A stretch of DNA of 64,000 bases, taken from the NCBI GenBank assembly GCA_934463165.1, contig CAKSJG010000001.1:285551-349550 (forward strand), given 5' to 3'. The position numbers were made by a program, and so were the translations under genes. Position 1 is the first letter of the stretch; the number at the start of each line of letters is the position of its first letter. This stretch comes from an uncultured Clostridia bacterium (GTDB lineage Bacteria > Bacillota > Clostridia > UMGS1810). Shown piece after piece: positions 26,447-35,687 of the stretch. The notes under the pieces were generated by a model that was not told where the DNA came from, searched no databases, and saw nothing but the letters and a program-made list of their open reading frames with translations.

Positions 26447-29299
26447 TTATTTATACACAAATATGTTCAAAACCCTGCCTGAATCCATGGAGCAAAGAAT
26501 CTCGGAATAATCATCACCCGACGATTCAAAATCGTTTATGTCGGCAAGAGTTCCTTCTCTTATATATCTGCCGTCTCTCTGCTTTGTTTTTTCATGAACA
26601 ATAATCGGTGCACCGGCAGATTCTATGATTTCATCATAGACAAAATCACCGTTCCAGTCAACATAAATCACTGTCCCTACCATTTTTAAAACTTTACCCT
26701 TTGTCATTTGTCGTGCTTCCAAATATCTTATATAATTTGATAAATATCCTCCACCGACCCAATTCTCATATGAATTTGTATTTCCATACGGATACGGTTT
26801 TATTTTATTTGTCTTCATGTCATACACTTTTATCAAACCGTAAACTCTATTATTTGCTTCATCGCTATCAACAATCACTATATCTCCCTCACCGATTGTT
26901 TCCCTATTGCCGTTTGAATCGGTTGACATTAGAAGAGAATCGTCTATAGAATATGCTTTTTCAACAGAACCTGACATTAATTTAATAAATGTTGAATCAT
27001 TTTCTTTGGAATCAAATGCCCGGGTAAATCCTGTTACAAGTCCAAGATTTCTGCTTCTTTCCGCAATCTGATAGTGATAAGCCACACACTCTGCGTAAGG
27101 CATGTCTTTATTGCAGTCATAAGCGTCAATAAAATATGAGTATACAACAGAAAGCTCTTTATAACCTACGCTGTACATATCATCATCAGCCTTTATCTTA
27201 TTGCCGCTGCCATTCAAAACATATTCCTGATTATTCAAATACGTGCCTTCTACATTTACAAACTTAGCTTCATGCATTAAATATCCCTCGGAATCCGTGA
27301 GCGGAATATTAAACATTATTGAATCTTTTTCGGTGAATATTATATTTGAGTCAAGTCTGTTTATAACCTTTCCGCCTTGAGAAATTCTTCTTAACTGTTT
27401 GCGGTTCTTTTCAACACCCGGAAGAATATTTTCATACACATTATCGGGATATTTTGTGAGGGTGTAGCCTTCGTCGGCTTTTTCTTTGTCGGTTGTGATC
27501 GATGTATCAATCTCTTTTAGCAGTCCTTCAGAATCGGTGCGGTAGCGTATAACCTGTCTGCCGACCGTATATTTTCCGTCCGCAAGCTTAACATCCGGGA
27601 AGATGTTCGTCGGGTTTGCGGCAATGTCATCGCTTTCGCGCTTTATGCCGTCCACGGTTATTTTGCCGCTTGCTTCAACGGTTATGATCTTATTATCCTG
27701 ATCAAGAAGCTTAAGCTTAAACGGACGATCACCGAGCGATAAAGCGTTTTTTGCATAATCCATCAGATAAGCAAGGCGCAAGCCTTTTGCATTCTGCGTT
27801 TCGGAAATGTAGATAGCATAACCGAATTCATCGGCATAAACCTCACATTCGCTGCCGTATTTCGGCATTGTTATTGCAGAAAGGATTGACGCGTCTATTT
27901 TATATTCCTTATCTTCAACTCTGATAGTGCCGTCATTCGAAACGGATGTCACCTTGCCCTTAACATCGGGTGTGCGGTAATAGATAAGGCTTACGGCTTT
28001 TTTATCGGCAGATACAGCTGCCATGTATACGTTATCCGGTGCAGCATTATTTTCTATAATGCTGTTTCCGTCATAAAAATTAATGTAATCGCAGGAATCA
28101 ATATCAATGATATCCGTGTTGTTATATTTGTTATATATTTTCCCATCGGAATCAAGATGACCTACGGTAAATGCACGGTATGCTTCAATTACGACAAGAC
28201 TGCGGCTTTCGGTGCCGTAATCTTTAATGTGAATAGTTCCGCGGTGAGATTCGTTATCAAAATATTCACTGAAGAGTTGTTTCAGCGAACCGCCGTAGGG
28301 CATGCCGTTAAATATTATTTTTGCGCTTCTTGAAAAGCTTGCCGTTGAAGTTGAGCCGGATTTTTCGGTGTCTCTGTAATATGTGATTGTGTTTGAAGCG
28401 CCTGAGAAGCTTACATATTGCTCACTGTCTATTATTGTGCCTTTATTTTGAGATTTATCGTTTTCAAGGTATATTACGGTGTCTTTGCCGTCTTTTTCTT
28501 CATATAAAAATTCAACATAGTTTGTGAAATACGGTTTCGGATTTATCGATGATGAAATTTTATATAGAGTGCCGCCGATTTTCACTTCATCCTTTGCGAT
28601 AAGGTCGGAATCCATGCTTCCGCCGTAGTATTCCGTCAGACAGCCTTCGTCTTCATAAATATCCCAATATATCGAAAGCAGGGTATCGTCGGACTGTTTA
28701 TAATCAACACTGCCGTTTGATACGGATTTGATATCAAATATGCCTGTGTTCATTGCATTAAAGAGAAGTATAACTGCGTCGGCATATTTGATATTGCCAG
28801 ATATTTCGGCGCCGTTGGTAAGCTTAAGACTGTTTGCCGTCTTAATATATCCCGTCGGATATCCTCCGTTACCCTCGGCATAGACTCCGTAGCCCATGGC
28901 TCTGACAAGGATTTTTGCCGCCTGCTCATAGGTGATTATGCTGTCGGGATTAAAGAGGTTATCACCTGCAAGAGATACGATGTTATTTTCAACAAGAGCA
29001 TTGATATACGTATAGGCTCTGTGGTCTGTTTTTACATCGCTGAAATATATCGTATCGGTTGAATTTTTAATTTTTAACGCTTTTGCAACCATCTCGGCAA
29101 ATTTTGCACGTGATACGAGGTCATATGCATTGCCGCCGTTTTCTGTATTGAAATCACCCACTATGCCGATGTGAGCCAAAACCGACACGGCTTTATCATA
29201 ATCTCCGGCAAAGAGCATTTCTTTTGCAGATGAACTTTGCATTCCAAATGCAGGGATAATCATAATTGCGCATAAAAGCAATGATAATATTTTTTTCAT
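26447..29299 (-). CDS. SLH-domain surface protein of unknown function, 950 aa
   Basis: A signal peptide (about residues 1-25) is followed by N-terminal S-layer homology repeats (about 35-195). These include Phe-Ser-Asp-Val then Ala-Tyr-Thr-Tyr-Ile-Asn-Ala-Leu, and Asn-Leu-Phe-Asn-Pro-Asp with Thr-Tyr-Glu-Gln-Ala-Ala. SLH repeats bind pyruvylated wall polymers and hold the protein to the cell wall. The remaining 750 residues are beta-rich and contain no motif I recognise. Its place beside two unanchored hydrolases suggests a scaffold or surface docking role (inference). AAAGGAG precedes the ATG. The segment coding for about residues 650-860 (26700-27350) looks more A/T-rich than the rest. Confidence 0.78.
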   Translation of the reverse strand: MKKILSLLLCAIMIIPAFGMQSSSAKEMLFAGDYDKAVSVLAHIGIVGDFNTENGGNAYDLVSRAKFAEMVAKALKIKNSTDTIYFSDVKTDHRAYTYINALVENNIVSLAGDNLFNPDSIITYEQAAKILVRAMGYGVYAEGNGGYPTGYIKTANSLKLTNGAEISGNIKYADAVILLFNAMNTGIFDIKSVSNGSVDYKQSDDTLLSIYWDIYEDEGCLTEYYGGSMDSDLIAKDEVKIGGTLYKISSSINPKPYFTNYVEFLYEEKDGKDTVIYLENDKSQNKGTIIDSEQYVSFSGASNTITYYRDTEKSGSTSTASFSRSAKIIFNGMPYGGSLKQLFSEYFDNESHRGTIHIKDYGTESRSLVVIEAYRAFTVGHLDSDGKIYNKYNNTDIIDIDSCDYINFYDGNSIIENNAAPDNVYMAAVSADKKAVSLIYYRTPDVKGKVTSVSNDGTIRVEDKEYKIDASILSAITMPKYGSECEVYADEFGYAIYISETQNAKGLRLAYLMDYAKNALSLGDRPFKLKLLDQDNKIITVEASGKITVDGIKRESDDIAANPTNIFPDVKLADGKYTVGRQVIRYRTDSEGLLKEIDTSITTDKEKADEGYTLTKYPDNVYENILPGVEKNRKQLRRISQGGKVINRLDSNIIFTEKDSIMFNIPLTDSEGYLMHEAKFVNVEGTYLNNQEYVLNGSGNKIKADDDMYSVGYKELSVVYSYFIDAYDCNKDMPYAECVAYHYQIAERSRNLGLVTGFTRAFDSKENDSTFIKLMSGSVEKAYSIDDSLLMSTDSNGNRETIGEGDIVIVDSDEANNRVYGLIKVYDMKTNKIKPYPYGNTNSYENWVGGGYLSNYIRYLEARQMTKGKVLKMVGTVIYVDWNGDFVYDEIIESAGAPIIVHEKTKQRDGRYIREGTLADINDFESSGDDYSEILCSMDSGRVLNIFVYK

Positions 29300-29319
29300 G
29301 AGAATCTCCTTTCTGCCGA

Positions 29320-31032
29320 TTACTTTCTTGAAATCATATATATGATTTTTGCCGCTTCGGCCCTTGTTGCGTTTTGCTTGGGATTAAACATGTTATTGTT
29401 GTCACCGCTTAAGATGCCCGAATTTTTAAGAAGCTTAACAGCTTCGGACGCATAGGGATCTATTGCAGAGCTGTCAGCAAAGTTAAGCTCGCCGCCGTCG
29501 GTAAATTTATAGTCAATGGCTTTAAGAGCATTGACAACCATAACCGCTATATCCTGGCGGCTGATGTTAACTCCCGTGCCGAATATATCGGCGCTTATAC
29601 CGTTTATGATTTCGCTGTTGTATGCTATGTTGATATAGTCTGCATACCATGCACTTTGATCAACATCGTTAAACGGAGCGTCGTTTCCTATTGTTTTAAG
29701 CTTAAGTGCGGATACAACGAGCTTAACGAACTCTTCTCTGGTGACATTGGCATCGGGGACATACTCGGTTGTGCTTTTGCCCGAGACAACGCCTTCTTTA
29801 TAGAGAGTTTCGATATATGTGTTTGCCCAGTGATCTTTTTTGACATCGTCAAATATGTTTACGCCGCCCGTGGTATCATTTTTAATATCTACATTATCAT
29901 CAGCAGTAACCGGGGCAAAGGTGCCGCCGCCTCCGCCGGAAGATGAACCGACCTTTTTGCCGCCGGAGGATGAGCCACCCGTGCCCGAAGAACCGGAAGG
30001 CTCTTTGAAATTATTCAGAGCTTCTTTGATAACGTCAAAGCTATAGTAATTATCTTTGCCGGCAATCGATGAACAGAAAGCATCGGTAAGCTTGGAAGAA
30101 TCTATGCCAGAAAGATAGGCAAACTTTTTGAGTATTGAGGGGATTTCGTCCGTGCCGTCGTTAAACTCAATGGTTATTCCCGTAAAGGCTTCGGCAAGGG
30201 TTTTGTCATACTCTGCAACGGATAAATATTTTTTTGAATTCATTTTTTGATTCAAAATATCCGAATGTTCTTTTTTAACATAGTTCGAAAGGCCGAGGGA
30301 TTCCGTGCCCATTGCGTATTCTATATCGTACAAATCGTTTGTTATGCCCATGTTGAGAGCCTCGGCTGAAAAGGCACGCAAAACCGCTCCGCAAAGATCT
30401 TCGGCATAGTTTTTGCTTTCTTTATCAAAATTATCGTCGCATACATAGTCATAAATGTATTTTGCAGCGTTGTTTTCGTTATTATTTGTGCCGGATACAA
30501 CATTTGAATACAAATCGTCTTTAAATCCAAAGTCATATGTGTGGTTTTTAAGTATGTCTGCTATATCGGCAATTGCAGTTTGTTCATTTTCGCATGCGGA
30601 AATTACGGCATCAGCAGCACTTTTTTGAGCTGTTTCGTCAATGTGTGTCACATAAAAAACATCCGCATTGCCGTTTTGGTCAAATAAAAAGCATTTGTAT
30701 ATACCCGATTTTTCAAGTATGATATTAAATTCACATTCACCGTTTTTATATTTCACATTTTGGTTTATAACACCGGTGTTATAATATGACAGTATTTCGG
30801 GGTCTGACGCGGCTAAATCCGTAATTTCTTCCCATGTCATATCTTTGCCGGAATTTTTTATTCCGGATACGTTTGCTATTGCAAATGTCGCCGTCTCGCC
30901 CGGAGTCCAATCCTCTGTGCGCGAAACCGTGATGTATTTATCGCCCTTATCGGCAATTGAAGCTTCATCGGCATAAGCCGTAAGCGATGACGCTGCAAGC
31001 ATAAGAGCTAAAATAAGAGAGGTCTTTTTCAT
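29320..31032 (-). CDS. SLH-domain surface protein with C-terminal anchor, 570 aa
   Basis: A signal peptide ends at about Ala-Tyr-Ala-Asp (residue 22). The N-terminal 350 residues form an unrecognised region with helical content. A Gly/Ser-rich linker (about 365-390) follows, then three SLH repeats (about 400-570) with Phe-Asp-Asp-Val-Lys-Lys-Asp-His-Trp-Ala, Phe-Asn-Asp-Val-Asp, and a final Phe-Asn-Pro-Lys-Gln-Asn-Ala-Thr-Arg-Ala-Glu-Ala. The start is set at 31032 because AAGGAG abuts the earlier ATG (31044) with no spacing. It ends 20 nt before the next SLH gene. Confidence 0.8.
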   Translation of the reverse strand: MKKTSLILALMLAASSLTAYADEASIADKGDKYITVSRTEDWTPGETATFAIANVSGIKNSGKDMTWEEITDLAASDPEILSYYNTGVINQNVKYKNGECEFNIILEKSGIYKCFLFDQNGNADVFYVTHIDETAQKSAADAVISACENEQTAIADIADILKNHTYDFGFKDDLYSNVVSGTNNNENNAAKYIYDYVCDDNFDKESKNYAEDLCGAVLRAFSAEALNMGITNDLYDIEYAMGTESLGLSNYVKKEHSDILNQKMNSKKYLSVAEYDKTLAEAFTGITIEFNDGTDEIPSILKKFAYLSGIDSSKLTDAFCSSIAGKDNYYSFDVIKEALNNFKEPSGSSGTGGSSSGGKKVGSSSGGGGGTFAPVTADDNVDIKNDTTGGVNIFDDVKKDHWANTYIETLYKEGVVSGKSTTEYVPDANVTREEFVKLVVSALKLKTIGNDAPFNDVDQSAWYADYINIAYNSEIINGISADIFGTGVNISRQDIAVMVVNALKAIDYKFTDGGELNFADSSAIDPYASEAVKLLKNSGILSGDNNNMFNPKQNATRAEAAKIIYMISRK

Positions 31033-31089
31033 GTTATGTATCATCTCCTTGTAATTTCTGCAGTTGCATTAATAATACTGTTATAAGTA

Positions 31090-31139
31090 ATTTCGCAACA
31101 GGCAGCAGCTCAAAATAAGTTGCCGCCAAGCTGCGAAAT
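31090..31139 (-). other. Long hairpin between the LamG-like gene and the first SLH gene
   Basis: ATTTCGCA and TGCGAAAT form the outer stem, with a G/C-rich, partly paired interior (GGCAGCA against TTGCCGCC). No T-run follows, so it is more likely an RNA-stability, processing or attenuation structure than a full terminator; it could lower expression of downstream genes relative to the transporter. Confidence 0.5.
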
Positions 31140-31174
31140 CTGAGGTTTTATATTACGCGGTAATGATTATAGCA

Positions 31175-34100
31175 TTACTCGGTAACATTTGTAAATATTT
31201 GCGGTCTCTTGAGAGGGGCGCTGCTGTCGGCATCCCAAGCAAAAAATTTGACCGTTGTGTATGATTTGCCCTCGGAGAGTGTGGGCATTGCAATTTCAAG
31301 TATCGGAGTCTGCGCATCAGCTTCGGATTCAATAACCTGATCAAAAATACCAACGTTCACAAGCTCGGCAAGCTCGCCGCTTTCATCATAAAACGCTGCA
31401 ACGGCTCTTATGTTTTTGGCTGCACCCGTAACATTTGTCACATTGAACTTAAGACCGAGATTTGCTTCGCCGGGTATAATATCGGCAAATGATGTAACCT
31501 CTTTCCATGAATCACCGCTCTTTACAACAGCCTTGCAGCTTGTAAGCTTAAAGCCGCCGTCGGGATCAACCGCTCCCGTATATGTTCTTGAGAAGCCTTT
31601 GTCAAGAGTTGAATACGGAGAGGAAGCGAAGCTGACATTCTTTGCAATATGGAGCGAATATGTTGTGTCGCTTGAAAGAACATCATTCAGCGTTATGATA
31701 AATTTGTTTCCGTCAATTTCCGAAGTGTAATCCATGGGATATGCTGCATTTTTGCTTCGAAGTTGGATAACATCTTCTATGCAATCATAAACTGCGGTTG
31801 TTGTTCCTGTTACACCATTGTTTGAAAGAGTAATCGGAGTTAAATCTTTTTTAAGTGTTTCATCAAGATCTTCACTGAATGTAACGGTGATCTTCTTTGT
31901 GGAATAAGGTATCTCGTTTGTGTTCATCAATGATACCGTGTCACCGTTAAGCTTTTCCGCTTCAATATCTAAAATGGAGTCTTCACGAGCGTACGTTATT
32001 TCCTTACCAGATTGATCACAAATATATGCTTTAATATTATCTAATGTTATACCCCAATTATCTATTGCATCAGTTTTTGCTTTGGGATTTGAAATTTGAA
32101 AAGCAATTCCGGCAATATCTTTTTTATTATAATCTTGATTATCAGTAAATGTACATATTTCTATGTTATCAATACTTAATATATATTTCGTATTGCTTTC
32201 CTGTGGAACAGCAATAATTTTGTAATGCCTCCATTGATTAGCTGTTTGAGAATTATCACTTGTTATAGCTTCATAATATTTAGTTCCATTATATCCATTA
32301 ATAATCGTACTGCTACTCGCATTAATGTTGCTTTGTTTATTAAATGTATATTTATAAAGATTATTTTTTGTCATAGCAAGCAGATTTGAATTTGTAAATA
32401 ATTCTCTAGGCTCTTTATCATTATAACCAATAAGTTTTGCCGTGCGAGATACATCCACAGGACCATATACCCAAGTTGTATCATCATTCATATATTTTAA
32501 ATCAAATTCTACAGCATAACTTTGTCCGTCAGAAATATGTCTGTTAAACATAGTCATATAGTATGGCGATTCTGACGTTGTTGCATATAATTTTAAAGCT
32601 TTATCCGAATCTTTACCACTTTCACCTACATCACTTGATGCATTTCTATTATATAAAGGTGCAGTAGTAGATGGAATCAAGTTTTTAGTCGAAATTCCTT
32701 TCATAACATTGTCATTTGTCCAGAAATACGGGAATCTTACACTTGAAATTGCATCATATCCATTAAAATTATGGTCAAGTAATTTATTGCTTTTTGTATA
32801 AATTTTTAAATTATCTATATCCAAATATGCATTTTGACTATTTGAATTGTTGTTTTCATAAAAATATATTCCTTCAATACCATAACCAAACTTATTCCAA
32901 GCACCATAACTTGTATCAAGACTTTGTGAAATATTACCACTTTCATCGGTAACATAAATATCCATATTACCTTCTGCCATATCAAAATCAAGTTTGATAT
33001 GAGCCCATTTTTCAGAATCTATATCAATATTAGTGTCGACATTCCAAGAGCCATTCATATAAGGTTGCGGATAATGATTATTTGCTGTTGATTTTGTTAT
33101 ATATAAATCAGGCGCTACACTTCCTCCGTTATTTGAAATTCCCATTCCTATTAATGAATTATTCTGAATTTGATTGTTAAGATTAGTATCATTATCTAAT
33201 TCAAGTGCGGTACTCAGCCAATTCCTATACGGTGCAAATCCTATACTCCAAGCACATTCTGCGTATTTCATGTCAAATTCAACTGTATAATTTCCTGTGA
33301 CAATGCCACGCGGAAAATAATAATACGCTTGTATGCTGTTTTTAAGTCTAATCGCATTTCCACCATTTTTTCCGGAAACAGGATTTATTTTATTTTTCGA
33401 ATAAGCGGATGCCGAAAGATATTTATTATATTGTTCGCTATAATTTCCATTTGTTAAGTAATTGTAATCAATAACACCGAATGGAAGTTGTCCACTATTT
33501 GTAAACTCGTCAAAATCTTCGTTCGCATAATAATATAAATAATTATCGTCTTCAGTACTAATAGATACAGCATTTGTTCTAAACGTTGCATTTGCGCCCC
33601 TTGCTGATACCTCTGTTACTGTCCCCTTTACATCACCATTGTATGTTACATTATAATTTGTATTTCCTTTAAGACCCTCTGCTGTGCTGAAATCAAGTAC
33701 ACAACCGGATATTGTTTTCTTAAGTATTTTAACACCGCTCAAAACGGTTCCGTCTTCTGCAGTTATAACAAAATCGCTGTCTATAAAATCACTTTTAAAC
33801 GAATCATTAAATGAAACGTTAAGGAGTTTGCTGTCATTTTCAGATGGACCTATGCCTTTTTTTCCGGCATCTGCAACCATCTGAATTACATCATTATTAT
33901 AATAATGTGTTATATTAATATTATCGTAGTATATTGGTTCAGTTCCATCCTGATAAAACCCAAGCCCTTTGCATTGTATTATGTCACTATTAATTTTTGA
34001 AGAATTACCATCCGTTCTAATCAATTTTTCTCCATCCATCCATACATCGTAGAACTTACCGTCCATATCAATAATAATGTCTGTGTGACTCCACTTGTTA

Positions 34101-34711
34101 ATTTCGGATGATTTATTCGTATCATTATTGGATGAATACAACAGACCTGTGTTTGTTACAGCTATTTTATCACTTTCATTATATGGCACTTTCAAAATCT
34201 GTGTTTGATGTTCACCAATACCACCCCTGAAGTCTGTAGGACTATACGGTTCATATTCATTTATAGGAACATCATAAGTAGAATATTTTTTCACATTTTT
34301 AATATTTAACAATGTTAAATACATAAAATTTTTTTCTGCTGAGACACTAGGTATTTTGTAGTCATAACTAATATGTAATTTCCCATCAGATATTATTTTG
34401 CCAAATGGTATAATATCCCTCAAATTTTTTCCATCAGAATTTTTTATTTGAAGAATATTATTATGGTCTTGTTCAAAGAATGTATATGCATCTGAAGCTT
34501 CATTTTTCACTTCACTTTTATAACTTCTGATATAGTCCGACTTAACCCACCCCTTAGGTGATCCATTTGAATTATAATCAGAAAAGCTTGATTTGTATAA
34601 AACTTCTGCTTCACTATTTGATGCAAAAACAACAGGTGCGGAAAATACAAGTAAATTAGCAATTATTGTAAGGCATACAAATAACGATAATCTTTTTGAT
34701 AATTTTTTCAT
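31175..34711 (-). CDS. Very large secreted LamG/Ig-like repeat protein, 1178 aa
   Basis: A signal peptide of about 30 residues precedes three concanavalin/LamG-like jelly-roll modules (about 35-270, 390-640 and 650-905). Between them is an Ig-like stretch. A bacterial (SbsA-type) Ig-like domain follows (about 920-1050, containing Lys-Lys-Ile-Thr-Val-Thr-Phe-Ser-Glu-Asp-Leu), then a C-terminal module whose end (Phe-Phe-Ala-Trp-Asp, then Pro-Leu) resembles those of other secreted proteins here. The first LamG module is paralogous to that of 18112-19914. No catalytic residues are evident; a glycan-binding or adhesive role is likely. The part coding for the LamG modules looks distinctly more A/T-rich than the 3' end. 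AGAAAGG precedes the ATG. It follows the permease genes and is probably in the same operon. Confidence 0.76.
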   Translation of the reverse strand: MKKLSKRLSLFVCLTIIANLLVFSAPVVFASNSEAEVLYKSSFSDYNSNGSPKGWVKSDYIRSYKSEVKNEASDAYTFFEQDHNNILQIKNSDGKNLRDIIPFGKIISDGKLHISYDYKIPSVSAEKNFMYLTLLNIKNVKKYSTYDVPINEYEPYSPTDFRGGIGEHQTQILKVPYNESDKIAVTNTGLLYSSNNDTNKSSEINKWSHTDIIIDMDGKFYDVWMDGEKLIRTDGNSSKINSDIIQCKGLGFYQDGTEPIYYDNINITHYYNNDVIQMVADAGKKGIGPSENDSKLLNVSFNDSFKSDFIDSDFVITAEDGTVLSGVKILKKTISGCVLDFSTAEGLKGNTNYNVTYNGDVKGTVTEVSARGANATFRTNAVSISTEDDNYLYYYANEDFDEFTNSGQLPFGVIDYNYLTNGNYSEQYNKYLSASAYSKNKINPVSGKNGGNAIRLKNSIQAYYYFPRGIVTGNYTVEFDMKYAECAWSIGFAPYRNWLSTALELDNDTNLNNQIQNNSLIGMGISNNGGSVAPDLYITKSTANNHYPQPYMNGSWNVDTNIDIDSEKWAHIKLDFDMAEGNMDIYVTDESGNISQSLDTSYGAWNKFGYGIEGIYFYENNNSNSQNAYLDIDNLKIYTKSNKLLDHNFNGYDAISSVRFPYFWTNDNVMKGISTKNLIPSTTAPLYNRNASSDVGESGKDSDKALKLYATTSESPYYMTMFNRHISDGQSYAVEFDLKYMNDDTTWVYGPVDVSRTAKLIGYNDKEPRELFTNSNLLAMTKNNLYKYTFNKQSNINASSSTIINGYNGTKYYEAITSDNSQTANQWRHYKIIAVPQESNTKYILSIDNIEICTFTDNQDYNKKDIAGIAFQISNPKAKTDAIDNWGITLDNIKAYICDQSGKEITYAREDSILDIEAEKLNGDTVSLMNTNEIPYSTKKITVTFSEDLDETLKKDLTPITLSNNGVTGTTTAVYDCIEDVIQLRSKNAAYPMDYTSEIDGNKFIITLNDVLSSDTTYSLHIAKNVSFASSPYSTLDKGFSRTYTGAVDPDGGFKLTSCKAVVKSGDSWKEVTSFADIIPGEANLGLKFNVTNVTGAAKNIRAVAAFYDESGELAELVNVGIFDQVIESEADAQTPILEIAMPTLSEGKSYTTVKFFAWDADSSAPLKRPQIFTNVTE

Positions 34712-34758
34712 ACTATAATTATCCTTTCTGTCTTAAATTTTGTGTTGCTTATTATTAA

Positions 34759-35673
34759 TTAACCTTTTACGCCGCCTACGTTTATGCCACCCATGATTTT
34801 ATTCTGGAAAATCACGAATATTATAAACGGCGGTATGCTTGCAAATATGAGACCCATGAGATATGTATTCATCTGAACGGTGTTATCCGATTTTGCAAGA
34901 TAGAGCATTACCGGGGTTGTCATTTTTTTGACGTCTTTCAATATAAGATACGGGCCAAAGAAGTCTGACCAGGCGCCGCTTAATATATTAATTGAAATAT
35001 ATATGATTACGGGCATTGAAAGCGGAACAATTATTTGATGAAATATTTTCATATCTCCGGCGCCGTCAATTCTTGCGGCCTCAACAAGAGATATGGAAAC
35101 CGCATCAAAGCTTGACTTGAACAAAAGCACATTGAATGCGCCCGTTGCAGCGCCCAAGCACATGGGCCAATAGGTATTAAGAATGTTTACACCGTGAGCA
35201 CCCGACGCAAACGGAAAGCTCATGTATGATATGTAGTTCGGTACGGTTCTGAGCTGCTTCGGCATCATAAGCGTCCAAAGAATGAGCGCGAGGACAAGCT
35301 TTGTGCCCTTGGGCTTTAGTCTTGAGAGTACGTAACCGCCGAAGCCGTCAATCAAAATTGTGGACACGAGCATACCTATTGATATGATTATTGTATTAAT
35401 CATGCTCCTGCCGAGAGCCATTTTCTGCCATGACTCGGTAATTCTTGTTACAACCTTTGACCATGTAAGATTTTTAGGAAAGAATGAAAATTCCTTATAA
35501 ATCTCCTGAGTGTCTTTGAAGGCGGTGAGTATCGTCCAAAGGCAGGGTATTACGGTTAAAATGCAACAAAACATCAAAACCGAGAAGAAAAACCAATACG
35601 CGAATTTGCCTTTGGCGGTTTTGAGGTCAGACGAGCTTAAAACGCCAGCCTCTTTTTCTGTAAACTTTTTCAA
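34759..35673 (-). CDS. Carbohydrate ABC transporter permease (LplC/AraQ/MalG type)
   Basis: This 304-aa inner-membrane protein has about six hydrophobic helices. The EAA loop that contacts the ATPase reads Glu-Ala-Ala-Arg-Ile-Asp-Gly-Ala-Gly, followed by Ile-Val-Pro-Leu-Ser. It pairs with the next upstream gene to form the channel of a CUT1-type sugar importer. The start codon is TTG at 35673 with AAGGAGG upstream. No ATPase gene is found in the locus, as is usual for CUT1 systems that share an MsmX-like ATPase. Confidence 0.92.
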   Translation of the reverse strand: MKKFTEKEAGVLSSSDLKTAKGKFAYWFFFSVLMFCCILTVIPCLWTILTAFKDTQEIYKEFSFFPKNLTWSKVVTRITESWQKMALGRSMINTIIISIGMLVSTILIDGFGGYVLSRLKPKGTKLVLALILWTLMMPKQLRTVPNYISYMSFPFASGAHGVNILNTYWPMCLGAATGAFNVLLFKSSFDAVSISLVEAARIDGAGDMKIFHQIIVPLSMPVIIYISINILSGAWSDFFGPYLILKDVKKMTTPVMLYLAKSDNTVQMNTYLMGLIFASIPPFIIFVIFQNKIMGGINVGGVKG

Positions 35674-35687
35674 AATATGCCGCCTCC

